Under the pieces are notes generated by a model that was not told the origin of the DNA, did no database searches, and was given only the letters and a program-made list of their open reading frames with translations. Position numbers and translations under genes: made by a program. Below, in pieces: positions 53,089 to 61,429 of a DNA stretch of 64,000 nt; the stretch's first letter is position 1; each line of letters opens with the position of its first letter. Source of the stretch: JBOGXA01 sp050694175 (lineage in GTDB: Bacteria; Actinomycetota; CADDZG01; WHSQ01); the NCBI GenBank assembly GCA_050694175.1, contig JBOGXA010000001.1, positions 199,986 to 263,985 on the forward strand. The letters are read 5' to 3'.

Positions 53089-53831
53089 CCGATGTCGCAC
53101 TGGCACTGATACTCGTCGTCGTTGCGATCGTTGTCTCCCGCCGACTGTCGCTCAGCCTCGAGTCCGACCTGGCGCTCGCCGCGGTGCGGGCGATCGTGCA
53201 GATCGCAGTCGTGGCTGCAACAATCCAGGCGGCCTTCTCCCACCTCGGCTGGTCGGGGGCGTTTCTGGTTGTGATGCTGCTGGCAGGGGCGTGGACTTCG
53301 GGGCGCCGGCTGGCCGGCGTACCGGGCGCGCCGATCGTGGCCTTGGTCTCGATCTCCGTATCCGCCGGCCTGGCCGTCGCCATCCTCTTTGGAACTGGAG
53401 TGTTCGACTTCGAGCCCCGGTTCCTCATTCCCATTGCCGGGATGTTGATCGGCAACGCGATGATTGCGACGTCGCTGGCGGGCAACCGGCTGCGCGACGA
53501 GGTCGCATCGCAAACGCCTGAGATCGAGGCGCGCATCGCGCTAGGCGTGTCCGCGAGTGAGGCGCTGCTGCCGTACCGGCGCCGTGCCGTCACCGTCGGA
53601 CTTCTCCCGACCATCGATGCAACTAAGAACGTCGGGCTAATTCTGTTGCCCGGCGCTTTTGTCGGCATGGTGATTGCCGGAGCTTCACCGGCCGATGCGG
53701 CTCGAGTGCAGCTGATCGTGTTGTTCATGTTGCTCGGAGCGGTGGCGGTGGCCGGTATGACCGCCACCATTCTGGTTGCGCGCTCGTTTGTCGCGCCGGG
53801 GGAGCGGCTCGTGCCTCCTCGAACGAGGTGA
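53085..53831 (+). CDS. UPF0014 membrane permease (FetB/YbbM-like)
   Basis: A 248-residue protein with about seven spans and the UPF0014 hallmarks AVRAIVQIAVVAATIQAAF, FLIPIAGMLIGNAM, LGVSASEALLPYRRRAV (cytoplasmic loop) and LPTIDATKNVGLILLPGAFVG. An upstream GTG (53064) is in frame, but the GTG used here is preceded by GGGGGAG at 9 nt and overlaps the FetA-like stop. Its own TGA overlaps the next start in the same way. Confidence 0.9.
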   Translation: MTDVALALILVVVAIVVSRRLSLSLESDLALAAVRAIVQIAVVAATIQAAFSHLGWSGAFLVVMLLAGAWTSGRRLAGVPGAPIVALVSISVSAGLAVAILFGTGVFDFEPRFLIPIAGMLIGNAMIATSLAGNRLRDEVASQTPEIEARIALGVSASEALLPYRRRAVTVGLLPTIDATKNVGLILLPGAFVGMVIAGASPADAARVQLIVLFMLLGAVAVAGMTATILVARSFVAPGERLVPPRTR

Positions 53832-54793
53832 ATCGCCGGTGGGCTGCGATCGCGGGAGTCGTCGCGGCCGGAGTCTTGGTTGCGGTCGTGATCGCCGTCG
53901 GCGGATCGGATGATCCGGAGAGAATCAGCGTGCTCGACCTGCGGGTCACGCGTCGCATCGAAGTAGGTGCGGCCCCTCAGGCGCTCGCAGCCGCCGGCGA
54001 CCGCGTGTACGTGGCGAATCTCGCGGCGGCATCGGTTTCGGTGATCGATGTCGCTTCCGGCGAAGTCGTAAAGGAGTTTCAAGTCGGTGCCCTTCCCGCT
54101 ACCGCGGTGGCTGCGGCGGAGGACCGGGTGTGGATCGGTTTCGCCGAGGGAGAGTTCATCGCGCAATTCGACGACACCGGACGCGTCATCGGGCGCGCCC
54201 TTAGAGTCGGGAGCACTCCCCAGGGGATGGCCGCGGCCGGGGGGAATCTGTGGGTGACCGCGCTGAACGCCGGAACGGTAGCCCACGTCGACCTCGCCAC
54301 CGGCGCCCTCCATGCTCGCCCTCGGAGCGTGGGCTCGGAGTTCCCGTCGGGGGTGGCGGTGGGTTTCGGGTCGCTGTGGATCACCGATGTCGTCGACAAC
54401 ATGCTGACCCGCGTCGATCCGAAGACCATGGAAGTGCAGGACAAGATAGAAGTAGGTGACAGCCCCACGGCGGTCGTAGTCGGACACGGATCGGTGTGGG
54501 TGGCGAATTTTCGCGCCGGTACCGTCAGTCGCGTGGATCCGGGCTCGAACGAGGCCGTGGCAGAGATCCGCGTGGGAAGAGGGATCGGGGGCATCTCCGT
54601 CGGCGCCGATTATGTGTGGGTCACCACTCACCAGCGGGGGTCCGTGGTCGCGATCGACCCAGAGCGAAACGGTGTCGCCGGGATCGAGAGGGTGGGACGG
54701 CGTCCCCAGGGGATCGTCGCGAGCGGCCGGGGCGCGTGGGTCGTGATCCAAGGGACCAACGAACTCGTCCGGGTTGAGCCCGCGCGCCCGTGA
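53828..54793 (+). CDS. Membrane-anchored YVTN/Vgb-type beta-propeller protein
   Basis: A 321-residue protein: one N-terminal span (WAAIAGVVAAGVLVAVVIAVGG), then repeated blades of the form VGAAPQALAAAGDRVYVANL, VGSTPQGMAAAGGNLWVTAL and VGDSPTAVVVGHGSVWVANF, each near 42 residues. Six to seven blades make a propeller outside the cell. It is translationally coupled (GTGA) to the FetB-like permease, which is unusual, and may sense or bind the exported substrate or act as a chaperone. Blades lack obvious catalytic residues. Confidence 0.82.
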   Translation: MNRRWAAIAGVVAAGVLVAVVIAVGGSDDPERISVLDLRVTRRIEVGAAPQALAAAGDRVYVANLAAASVSVIDVASGEVVKEFQVGALPATAVAAAEDRVWIGFAEGEFIAQFDDTGRVIGRALRVGSTPQGMAAAGGNLWVTALNAGTVAHVDLATGALHARPRSVGSEFPSGVAVGFGSLWITDVVDNMLTRVDPKTMEVQDKIEVGDSPTAVVVGHGSVWVANFRAGTVSRVDPGSNEAVAEIRVGRGIGGISVGADYVWVTTHQRGSVVAIDPERNGVAGIERVGRRPQGIVASGRGAWVVIQGTNELVRVEPARP

Positions 54794-54853
54794 GACCGAT
54801 CGTTTGTGATTCTCACGGGAATATGTCCCGTCAAACCATCAAGCGATCGGTCT
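54793..54853. repeat. Nested inverted repeat between the propeller gene and prfB
   Basis: Outer arms AGACCGATCG/CGATCGGTCT (10 bp) enclose an inner hairpin ACGGGA-ATATG-TCCCGT. It begins at the propeller gene's stop codon and ends 10 bp before the prfB -10, so it may terminate the upstream transcript and occupy the prfB -35 region. Confidence 0.75.
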
Positions 54854-54862
54854 GGTCGTTGT

Positions 54863-54868
54863 TAGGCT
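54863..54868 (+). promoter_or_regulatory. Putative leaderless -10 (TAGGCT), 8 nt before prfB
   Basis: Ends 8 nt before the ATG at 54877. It supports the short upstream frame as the true beginning of prfB. Confidence 0.55.
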
Positions 54869-54876
54869 CGCACCAC

Positions 54877-55978
54877 ATGGATGATCTCAGCGAACGATTC
54901 GATGTCATCGAGCGCAAGCTCGACCAAATTAAGGACTACCTTTGACGTCGCAAGAAGGCGGGAGCGGCTAGAGGAGCTCCGCAAGGAGAGCGCGGCGGGG
55001 AACTTCTGGGACGATCCGTCTGCCGCGCAGAAGGTAATGTCCGAGCTGTCGCGGCTTTCCGAAGACGTCACATCCTTCGATCGCATCGCGTCACGGGCCG
55101 CCGACGCGCGCGTCTTATGGGATCTCGCGGTAGCCGAAACCGACGAGAGCGCTGCCGCGGAGGCGGAGGCGGAGGCGGCGGCAATAGAATCAGAGATCGC
55201 GTCGCTCGAGGTCCTGTCTCTGTTGGGCGGTGAGTTCGACCAGTCTCCAGCGATAGTCGAGATCCATCCCGGCGAAGGGGGAACCGACGCGCAGGACTGG
55301 GCGGAGATGCTGCTCCGGTTGTATCTGCGCTGGGGTGAGCGGCGTGGCTTCAAAACCGAGCTACTTGAGACGACGGCCGGGGATGAGGCGGGGATCAAGA
55401 GCGCGACGCTGATCGTGGACGGGCGTCATGCATACGGATTGCTCTCGGCGGAGCGCGGAGTGCACCGCCTCGTCCGAATCTCACCGTTTGACGCGGCCAA
55501 GAGACGACACACGTCGTTCGCCTCGGTCGATGTGACACCTGAAGTAGAAGAAGACGTCGACATAGAGATCTCTCCGGATGACCTGCGCATCGACACGTAC
55601 CGCTCCTCGGGGGCTGGTGGGCAGCATGTGAACGTGACCGATTCCGCGGTCCGGATCACACATCTGCCCACGGGGATCGTTGTTTCGTGCCAGAACGAGA
55701 GATCGCAGATGCAAAACCGGGCAGTGGCGATGAGAATTCTCAAGTCACGACTGCTGGCTCGTGCACTCGATGAACGCGAGGCGGAGCTGCGGGCGCTCAA
55801 GGGCGAGCAACGGGAGATCGGATTCGGTTCGCAGATCCGCTCATATGTCTTGCATCCCTACCAAATGGTCAAAGACCACCGCACGGGGGTCGAAACCGGC
55901 AATGTGGGTGCCGTTCTCGACGGCGCCATCGACGACCTCATCGAGGCGGAGCTGAAGCGCCGGGCGACCCCTGGTTAG
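54877..55978 (+). CDS. prfB: Peptide chain release factor 2, with programmed +1 frameshift
   Basis: The ATG frame reads MDDLSERFDVIERKLDQIKD, then YL and a TGA at 54943-54945. The slip site is CTT TGA C, the classic RF2 site, with an AAGGA Shine-Dalgarno-like motif (54930-54934) a few bases upstream. Skipping T54943 continues as DVARRRERLEEL and on to 55978, giving 366 residues. The peptidyl-hydrolase motif GGQ is in YRSSGAGGQHVNVTDSAVRI; the codon-recognition region is around EHVR-like SAERGVHRLVRISPFDA. RF2 reads UGA and UAA, and low RF2 activity allows the shift, so synthesis is self-regulated. The frame alone would give a wrong N-terminus if the shift were ignored. Confidence 0.95.
54930..54946 (+). 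promoter_or_regulatory. prfB programmed +1 frameshift site
   Basis: AAGGA followed by CTAC and CTTTGAC. The zero frame reads CTT then stop TGA; after slipping forward by one on CTT, the next codon is GAC. Confidence 0.93.
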
Positions 55979-56120
55979 GAGGGGAAACCGGCAAACAGGA
56001 CAAGGAATGGGGGCATCCGGCAAGAATCTAGTTTGAGATGCCGGCTTCCGCCGCCCATTGCGCGCGCGTCGAGCTAAAGAGGGGCATCTGGAAGCCGAAA
56101 ATGCAATCATGGGAGGCAAT

Positions 56121-57194
56121 ATGACTGAAGCGACTCCCGAAGTCGTAGCGCGGGTCGAGCAGGCGCGGCTGGGAGATCTAACCAACGTCGACATCGACGA
56201 TGTCTACGAGCAGATGGACTGGTTGCTGCGCGCGCGGCCCGGCCCCCTGGAGCTCTATCACCGGTGGGAAAAGCAGCAATGGGCGACCCAGGACCTCGAT
56301 TTCTCGGAGGACGCCGCCCACTGGGCCGACATGACGGGTTTCTTCGAGGGGATCCGGATCGAGTTACAAAGGACCTTCACACTGTTCTTCCTTGGTGAGC
56401 AGGCCGTCACGGACACGCTGTCGCCGCTCGTGCACGCGGCCCCCGACGAGCCGTCGCGCATCTTCCTGTCGACACAACTCGTCGACGAGGCGCGCCACGC
56501 TGTGTTCTTCTCACGCTTCTTTGAGGAAGTCGTCGGGATCACAGGTGGGCTGTCCGCCGCGCTTGCCGTCGTGAAGGACGAGACCGTCGACGGGTACCGC
56601 AAGATCTTCGACGAGGAGCTCTACAGCACCACCGACGACGTGCGCAGAGATCCGACCGACTACAAGAAGTGGGTCGAGGGCATCACCATCTATCACTTGA
56701 TAGTCGAGGGGATGCTCGCGTTGACGGGACAGAAGTACCTGCTGGGCATCATCCGGGAGATGGGAATCCTCCCCGCCTTCTACACGGGCTTCACGGCCGT
56801 GGCCAGAGACGAGTCCCGCCATGTGAATTTCGGAGTGCGGGCGATCATGGAGGCCGGAGTGCGCGACCGGAGCCTGCTGGATGTCGTCGAAGAGGTGGTT
56901 TTTCGCGTCCTCGAACCCGCGTGTAGACTCGTTGCCGCCCCGGAGCGGAAGTTCGCCATACGCCCGGAGGAGTCGCCCCCAAACCTCCAGATAAATCCAT
57001 ATGAGGTGCGGGCGTTCTCGCTCAACTCGCTCACGAAGCGGTTGAGAGTTGCCGGGCTGTCACCCGAGGTACTGGACGAGATCACCCGCCGCGGGCTTGA
57101 GTACTACGACCGAGCATGGAGTGAATATGAGCAGATCCATGGCGAGCACCATCCCTACCGGTTCTTCGACCGGCTGGCAGGCGCGGCGTCCTAG
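56121..57194 (+). CDS. R2-like ligand-binding oxidase family (R2lox-like ferritin fold)
   Basis: A 357-residue ferritin-like dimetal protein. Metal ligands are Glu93 (FFLGEQAVTD), Glu123 and His126 (VDEARHAVF), Glu196 (IVEGMLALTG), and Glu231 and His234 (RDESRHVNFG). Val96 and Tyr191 fall at the positions that form the valine-tyrosine ether cross-link in R2lox proteins. These are related to ribonucleotide reductase R2 but lack its catalytic role and bind a fatty acid-like ligand; their physiological function is unknown. A GGGAGG Shine-Dalgarno fixes the ATG. It lies between prfB and ftsE, six bases before ftsE. Confidence 0.8.
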   Translation: MTEATPEVVARVEQARLGDLTNVDIDDVYEQMDWLLRARPGPLELYHRWEKQQWATQDLDFSEDAAHWADMTGFFEGIRIELQRTFTLFFLGEQAVTDTLSPLVHAAPDEPSRIFLSTQLVDEARHAVFFSRFFEEVVGITGGLSAALAVVKDETVDGYRKIFDEELYSTTDDVRRDPTDYKKWVEGITIYHLIVEGMLALTGQKYLLGIIREMGILPAFYTGFTAVARDESRHVNFGVRAIMEAGVRDRSLLDVVEEVVFRVLEPACRLVAAPERKFAIRPEESPPNLQINPYEVRAFSLNSLTKRLRVAGLSPEVLDEITRRGLEYYDRAWSEYEQIHGEHHPYRFFDRLAGAAS

Positions 57195-57200
57195 GCAACG

Positions 57201-57887
57201 ATGATCAAGGCAATCAACGTCGACAAGGAGTACAAAGGCGCTATCCGCGCGCTCGACAACGTTTCGATAGACATCGAGAAGGGCGAGTTCGTTTTTATCG
57301 TCGGTCCTTCCGGCTCGGGTAAGTCGACCTTCTTGAAACTCCTGACCAAAGAGGAATCCCCGACCGGGGGCGAGGTATACGTGGCCGGCAAGAATCTCGC
57401 GAATCTCCCGCGCTGGCGCGTTCCCTACTTGCGCCGCAATGTGGGCTGTGTGTTCCAGGACTTCAAGCTGCTCCCCAACAAGACGGTGTTCGAGAATGTG
57501 GCGTTCGGGCTCGAGGTGATCGGGCGGCCCCGCTCGGTGGTCCATCGCCAGGTCCCGCAGATTCTGGAGCTGGTCGGGCTCGGAGAGAAGCTCGATAGGT
57601 TCCCCGACGAGCTGTCCGGGGGGGAACAGCAGCGCGTCTCGATCGCCCGGGCCTTCGTCAACCGCCCCCTGATCTTGATTGCGGATGAGCCGACCGGAAA
57701 CCTCGACCCCGCGACATCGGTGGGGATCATGCGGTTGCTCGATCGCATCAACCGGACGGGAACGACCGTGGTGATGGCGACCCACGACCACGCGATCGTG
57801 GACTCGATGCGGCGTCGCGTCGTGGAACTCGAGCACGGCAAAGTCGTACGCGATCAGTCACGAGGAATCTACGGAGTAGGGAGCTAA
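57201..57887 (+). CDS. ftsE: Cell division ATP-binding protein FtsE
   Basis: A 228-residue ABC ATPase: Walker A GPSGSGKSTF, Q-loop CVFQDFKLLPNKTV, signature LSGGEQQRVSIARAF, Walker B LIADEPTGNLDP and H-loop ATHDHAIV. The opening MIKAINVDKEYKGAIRALDN is typical. With FtsX it transmits a cytoplasmic signal across the membrane to activate peptidoglycan hydrolases during division. It begins 6 bp after the R2lox-like gene and is followed by ftsX after 17 bp. Confidence 0.96.
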   Translation: MIKAINVDKEYKGAIRALDNVSIDIEKGEFVFIVGPSGSGKSTFLKLLTKEESPTGGEVYVAGKNLANLPRWRVPYLRRNVGCVFQDFKLLPNKTVFENVAFGLEVIGRPRSVVHRQVPQILELVGLGEKLDRFPDELSGGEQQRVSIARAFVNRPLILIADEPTGNLDPATSVGIMRLLDRINRTGTTVVMATHDHAIVDSMRRRVVELEHGKVVRDQSRGIYGVGS

Positions 57888-57904
57888 CACGGAGTTGTGA
57901 TCAC

Positions 57905-58777
57905 ATGAGAATTGGCTATTTCCTATCCGAGGCTGTGACGAACTTCAGGCGCAACCTCTTGATGACGATCGCGGCGATCTCCACGGTCGCGATCTCGCTG
58001 CTTCTCCTCGGCGGTGTGCTGATACTTGGGCACACGATCAACAACATGACCGACGATTGGGAGCGCGAGGTCGAGGTACAGGTTTTCCTCCGAAAGAATG
58101 TGTCGACAGGTGAGGAATCGGCCGTCCGCGACGACCTGTCGCAGATGCGTGAGGTCAAGGGCATCGACTACGTGAGCAAGGAAGAGGCCCTCGAGGAGTT
58201 CGCCAGGGACTACCCGGACTTCGCAGAGTCACTCCCGCCCGGGTCGCTTCCCGCCTCCTACAAGGTCGAGCTGACCGATGCGAAGTTTGCAGAAGAGGTC
58301 GCGGCCCGGATTCGCGGTTCCGGGGGAGTCGAGACTGTCAAGTTCGGTGGGAGCGTCGTCAAAACGCTGCTCCAGGTGAACTCGCTGTTGCGCGCCGTTA
58401 CCTTCGTGATGTCGGGCATCCTGATGGTCGCCGCCGTTGCTCTTATCGCCAACACGATCCGGCTCGCGATCTACGCGCGCCGTGAGGAGATCGGGATCAT
58501 GAAGCTCGTCGGGGCCACGAACTGGTTCATCCGCGTCCCATTCATGCTCGAGGGTGTGTTCGCCGCGCTCCTGGGGGCGGTGGTTTCGATCGTCGTCGTC
58601 ATCGGCATCGTCAAGCTGCTGTTCACGGCCCTCGGCGAGCGTTTCTTGTTCCTTCAGAACCCCCTCTCGTTCTCAACCGGCGAGCTGATGGGTGTTGTCC
58701 TGCTGCTGGCCGCGGTGGGCGGCGCCGTCGGGCTGGCGGGCTCCTACATGGCGGTCCGGCGGTTCCTCCAGGTCTGA
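57905..58777 (+). CDS. ftsX: Cell division protein FtsX
   Basis: A 290-residue, four-span protein. TM1 is LLMTIAAISTVAISLLLLGGVLIL. A large extracellular loop (about 45-165) includes WEREVEVQVFLRKN and VSKEEALEEFARDYPD. TM2-TM4 lie at FVMSGILMVAAVALIANTI, LEGVFAALLGAVVSIVVVIG and GVVLLLAAVGGAVGLAGSY. EEIGIMKLVGATNWFIRVPF is the conserved cytoplasmic motif between TM2 and TM3. The extracellular loop is expected to bind a hydrolase activator, here probably the M23 protein encoded next. Confidence 0.96.
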   Translation: MRIGYFLSEAVTNFRRNLLMTIAAISTVAISLLLLGGVLILGHTINNMTDDWEREVEVQVFLRKNVSTGEESAVRDDLSQMREVKGIDYVSKEEALEEFARDYPDFAESLPPGSLPASYKVELTDAKFAEEVAARIRGSGGVETVKFGGSVVKTLLQVNSLLRAVTFVMSGILMVAAVALIANTIRLAIYARREEIGIMKLVGATNWFIRVPFMLEGVFAALLGAVVSIVVVIGIVKLLFTALGERFLFLQNPLSFSTGELMGVVLLLAAVGGAVGLAGSYMAVRRFLQV

Positions 58778-58873
58778 CGGCACGTATCGGCACCTAAAGG
58801 CGTGGGCGACGGCCGCCGACCATCCCTCGGGGGCAGCGCACCTGGGTCTGTTGTTTCTGTGACTGGAGTTATC

Positions 58874-58879
58874 TAGGAT
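58874..58879 (+). promoter_or_regulatory. Putative leaderless -10 (TAGGAT), 7 nt before the M23 gene
   Basis: Ends 7 nt before the ATG at 58887. An in-frame ATG at 58878 overlaps the hexamer and would not be transcribed from this promoter, so the start moves to 58887. Confidence 0.5.
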
Positions 58880-58886
58880 GCCGAGG

Positions 58887-60158
58887 ATGGGCAAGTTAAC
58901 GGCTCTCGGGGACCGTGGCGCCCGCACAAGCGGGCGGCGCCGCCCCCCGGCCCCCACGCGCATCGCAGCCGGGCTGGTCCTTGCCCTCGCCTGCGCCGGC
59001 GCCGCCCTCCCCGCTACCGCCGGGCCTCGCGACCGCCTCGAGAGGATCCAGGACAAGAGGGGGCGCCTCGAACGCAAGATCGAGTCGGCCACCCAGCGCA
59101 AAGGGAAGCTTCTCGATCGCATCGGGGTCGTCGATCAGGAGCGAGGCCGGGTCGAGGGCGAGGTCGATAGTCTGGACGCCCGCATCACCCAGCTGAACGC
59201 CCGCATCGCCGACGTCTCCGCCCGCCTGAAAACCACCCAGCAAACCCTCGCGGTCCTCGAAGCCGAGTTGAAACGGATTCTTCACCGGCTGGTCACCCGG
59301 GAGGACCTGTTCGTAAAGCGAGCCGTTGCGGTTTACAAGGCCGGGCCGACCGCGTACCTCGACACGCTGCTTTCTGCGGAGACCCTGGGCGACCTGATCG
59401 ACCGCTACGCCTACTACGAAGGTGCTCTCGACGCGGACGCCGCCCTTCTCGATGAGATAGACGCGCTGCGAAACGAGACGGACGCGAAGCGGGATCTCGT
59501 CGAGAAGAAAGAGGAGCAGATCGCCGCCGACAAGCGCCGGCTGGAGGCGGATCGGTCGAGCGTGGCTGCGGTCCGTGCGCAGCGAGCAGACGCCCTCGTC
59601 TCCCTGGAGACGGCCCTTACCGAGAAGAGGCAGCTCGTTGCTACGGTCGAGTCCCGTAGGAAGACCTACGCGGGCATCGTCGCCCAGCTCGACCGGGAGT
59701 CTGACCAGATCGCAAGCTTGCTCGCGGCGCGCCGGGCGGCGAGCAGTCCGGCTGCAGGTGGCCCGCCGGGTGGCAGCGGGCGCTGTGTGTGGCCGGCACC
59801 GGGGCCGATCACGTCCGGATATGGATACCGCGTCCACCCGATCTTCGGGACTCGGCGCATGCACACCGGCGTCGACATCGGGGCGCCCTACGGCGCGACC
59901 GTGGTGGCGTGTGACTCCGGGACGGTCGCATTCTCCGGAGTGATGAGCGGGTACGGCAACGTCATCGTTGTCGATCACGGAGGCGGCTTCGCCACCACCT
60001 ACAACCACTTGAGCGGATTCTCGGTCGGGTCGGGTCAGTCCGTCGGCCGGGGCCAGCCCGTCGGTTCGGTTGGATGCACCGGTTACTGCACGGGGCCGCA
60101 CCTCCATTTCGAGGTGAGGATCAACGGGAGCCCGGTTGATCCGATGCCCTACCTCTAA
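58887..60158 (+). CDS. EnvC-like coiled-coil M23 (LytM) peptidase
   Basis: A signal peptide (IAAGLVLALACAGAALPATAG) is followed by two long coiled coils (residues about 50-135 and 185-285, for example RLERIQDKRGRLERKIESAT) and a LytM domain from 300. The zinc and catalytic residues are intact: His326-x3-Asp330 (MHTGVDIG) and His405-x-His407 (GPHLHFEVR), with a middle His in VVDHGGGFATTYNHL. In E. coli EnvC the LytM domain is inactive and only activates amidases, so here direct endopeptidase activity is more likely. It is located right after ftsEX, so it is probably the FtsX-controlled hydrolase. Confidence 0.9.
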   Translation: MGKLTALGDRGARTSGRRRPPAPTRIAAGLVLALACAGAALPATAGPRDRLERIQDKRGRLERKIESATQRKGKLLDRIGVVDQERGRVEGEVDSLDARITQLNARIADVSARLKTTQQTLAVLEAELKRILHRLVTREDLFVKRAVAVYKAGPTAYLDTLLSAETLGDLIDRYAYYEGALDADAALLDEIDALRNETDAKRDLVEKKEEQIAADKRRLEADRSSVAAVRAQRADALVSLETALTEKRQLVATVESRRKTYAGIVAQLDRESDQIASLLAARRAASSPAAGGPPGGSGRCVWPAPGPITSGYGYRVHPIFGTRRMHTGVDIGAPYGATVVACDSGTVAFSGVMSGYGNVIVVDHGGGFATTYNHLSGFSVGSGQSVGRGQPVGSVGCTGYCTGPHLHFEVRINGSPVDPMPYL

Positions 60159-60185
60159 TAGCTCCCATTACTCGGCCCCACCCAC

Positions 60186-60191
60186 TACCCT
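60186..60191 (+). promoter_or_regulatory. Putative leaderless -10 (TACCCT), 8 nt before the S41 gene
   Basis: Ends 8 nt before the ATG at 60200, no Shine-Dalgarno. Confidence 0.5.
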
Positions 60192-60199
60192 TACGGATC

Positions 60200-61423
60200 A
60201 TGTCTCAGCGAAGAGGGATCGTCATTGCAATCGTGCTGGCGCTTGCACTCATAGCCGGCAGCTTCGCAGTCGGCTATGTGGTTGCCGGTGACGAGGGTGC
60301 CGGCGTCAACGTCAGCCGCAACTCCGACGGGGTCCGGATCACCATCGACGGGAAGATCGCCGACGGCCACGGCCCCCGGGTGATGGGTGAGGCCCTGGAG
60401 CAGATCCTGTCGCAGTCGGTGAATCCGCCTTCCGAGGACGCGCTCGTGCGCGGCGCCATCCGCGGCATGGTGAAGGTGCTCAAAAGGGACTCGGATGATC
60501 CCTACGCACTCTTTTACACACCCCAGGCTTACGAGAACTTTCAGGAGCTGACCACCGGCAAGTTCTCAGGCATCGGCGTCTGGGTCGAGCCCGACAGGAA
60601 GAACTTCGTAATCGTTTCCGTGCTACCGGGCACGCCCGCCCGCCGCGCCGGGCTCGAGGCCGGCGACATCATCACCACCATCGATGGCGACGATGTCGAG
60701 GGGATGACGCCGGATCAGGCCGTGGGCCGGATAAAGGGCCCGGCCGGCACGGAGGTTGCCGTCGGCGTCGAACGCGAGGGGGAACCGCTCGAATTCACGA
60801 TCACCCGGGCCTCGATCGAGCTCCCCAACCTCCGCGCCCATAGAACCGGCGACGGCTTTGGCTACATACGGCTCTTCGGGTTTGCCCGTGGCGCCGGGAG
60901 CCAGCTCCGCGACAGGGTCGACCAGATGGTCGACGCCGGCGTGGAGGGGATCGTCCTCGACATGCGGGACAACGGCGGCGGCCTCTTCGACGAGGGTATC
61001 GAAGTCGCCAGTGTGTTCATCGAAACGGGCGACGTCGTTATCTATCGCGAGCAGAACGCGGACGATGTCGTCTACGAGGCCGAGGGTGAGGCATACGAGG
61101 ATGTACCGCTGGTGGTGTTGGTCAACGAGAGAACCGCAAGTGCATCCGAGATCGTTGCGGGAGCCCTCCAGGACAATGAGCGTGGGATCGTCGTCGGGTC
61201 CACCACCTACGGTAAGGGGTCGGTCCAACAGGTCGTCCCGCTGATCGACGCGTCCGCGTTGAAGCTGACGACGGCCGCCTACCTCACGCCCGAAGGCCGA
61301 AACATCGACGGGCGAGGGATCGAACCGGACGTGGAGGTAAGCAACCCCTCGGGGCAGCGCTCCCGGGCGATTGAGATCCTTCGAGGGATAGCGCTTTCCA
61401 GCAACCACGATTCGCAGGGCTGA
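60200..61423 (+). CDS. ctpA: C-terminal processing peptidase (S41/CtpA) with PDZ domain
   Basis: A 407-residue exported protease: N-terminal span (IVIAIVLALALIAGSFAVGYVV), a helical region, a PDZ domain (VLPGTPARRAGLEAGDIITT through GPAGTEVAV), and the S41 core. The nucleophile is probably the Ser of NERTASASEIVAGALQD, and the general base Lys is in TTYGKGSVQQV. The domain order is that of CtpA/Tsp. It degrades or trims extracytoplasmic proteins, often peptidoglycan hydrolases, and its position after the M23 hydrolase suits that. smpB starts 6 bp after its stop. Confidence 0.94.
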   Translation: MSQRRGIVIAIVLALALIAGSFAVGYVVAGDEGAGVNVSRNSDGVRITIDGKIADGHGPRVMGEALEQILSQSVNPPSEDALVRGAIRGMVKVLKRDSDDPYALFYTPQAYENFQELTTGKFSGIGVWVEPDRKNFVIVSVLPGTPARRAGLEAGDIITTIDGDDVEGMTPDQAVGRIKGPAGTEVAVGVEREGEPLEFTITRASIELPNLRAHRTGDGFGYIRLFGFARGAGSQLRDRVDQMVDAGVEGIVLDMRDNGGGLFDEGIEVASVFIETGDVVIYREQNADDVVYEAEGEAYEDVPLVVLVNERTASASEIVAGALQDNERGIVVGSTTYGKGSVQQVVPLIDASALKLTTAAYLTPEGRNIDGRGIEPDVEVSNPSGQRSRAIEILRGIALSSNHDSQG

Positions 61424-61429
61424 TCGCAC

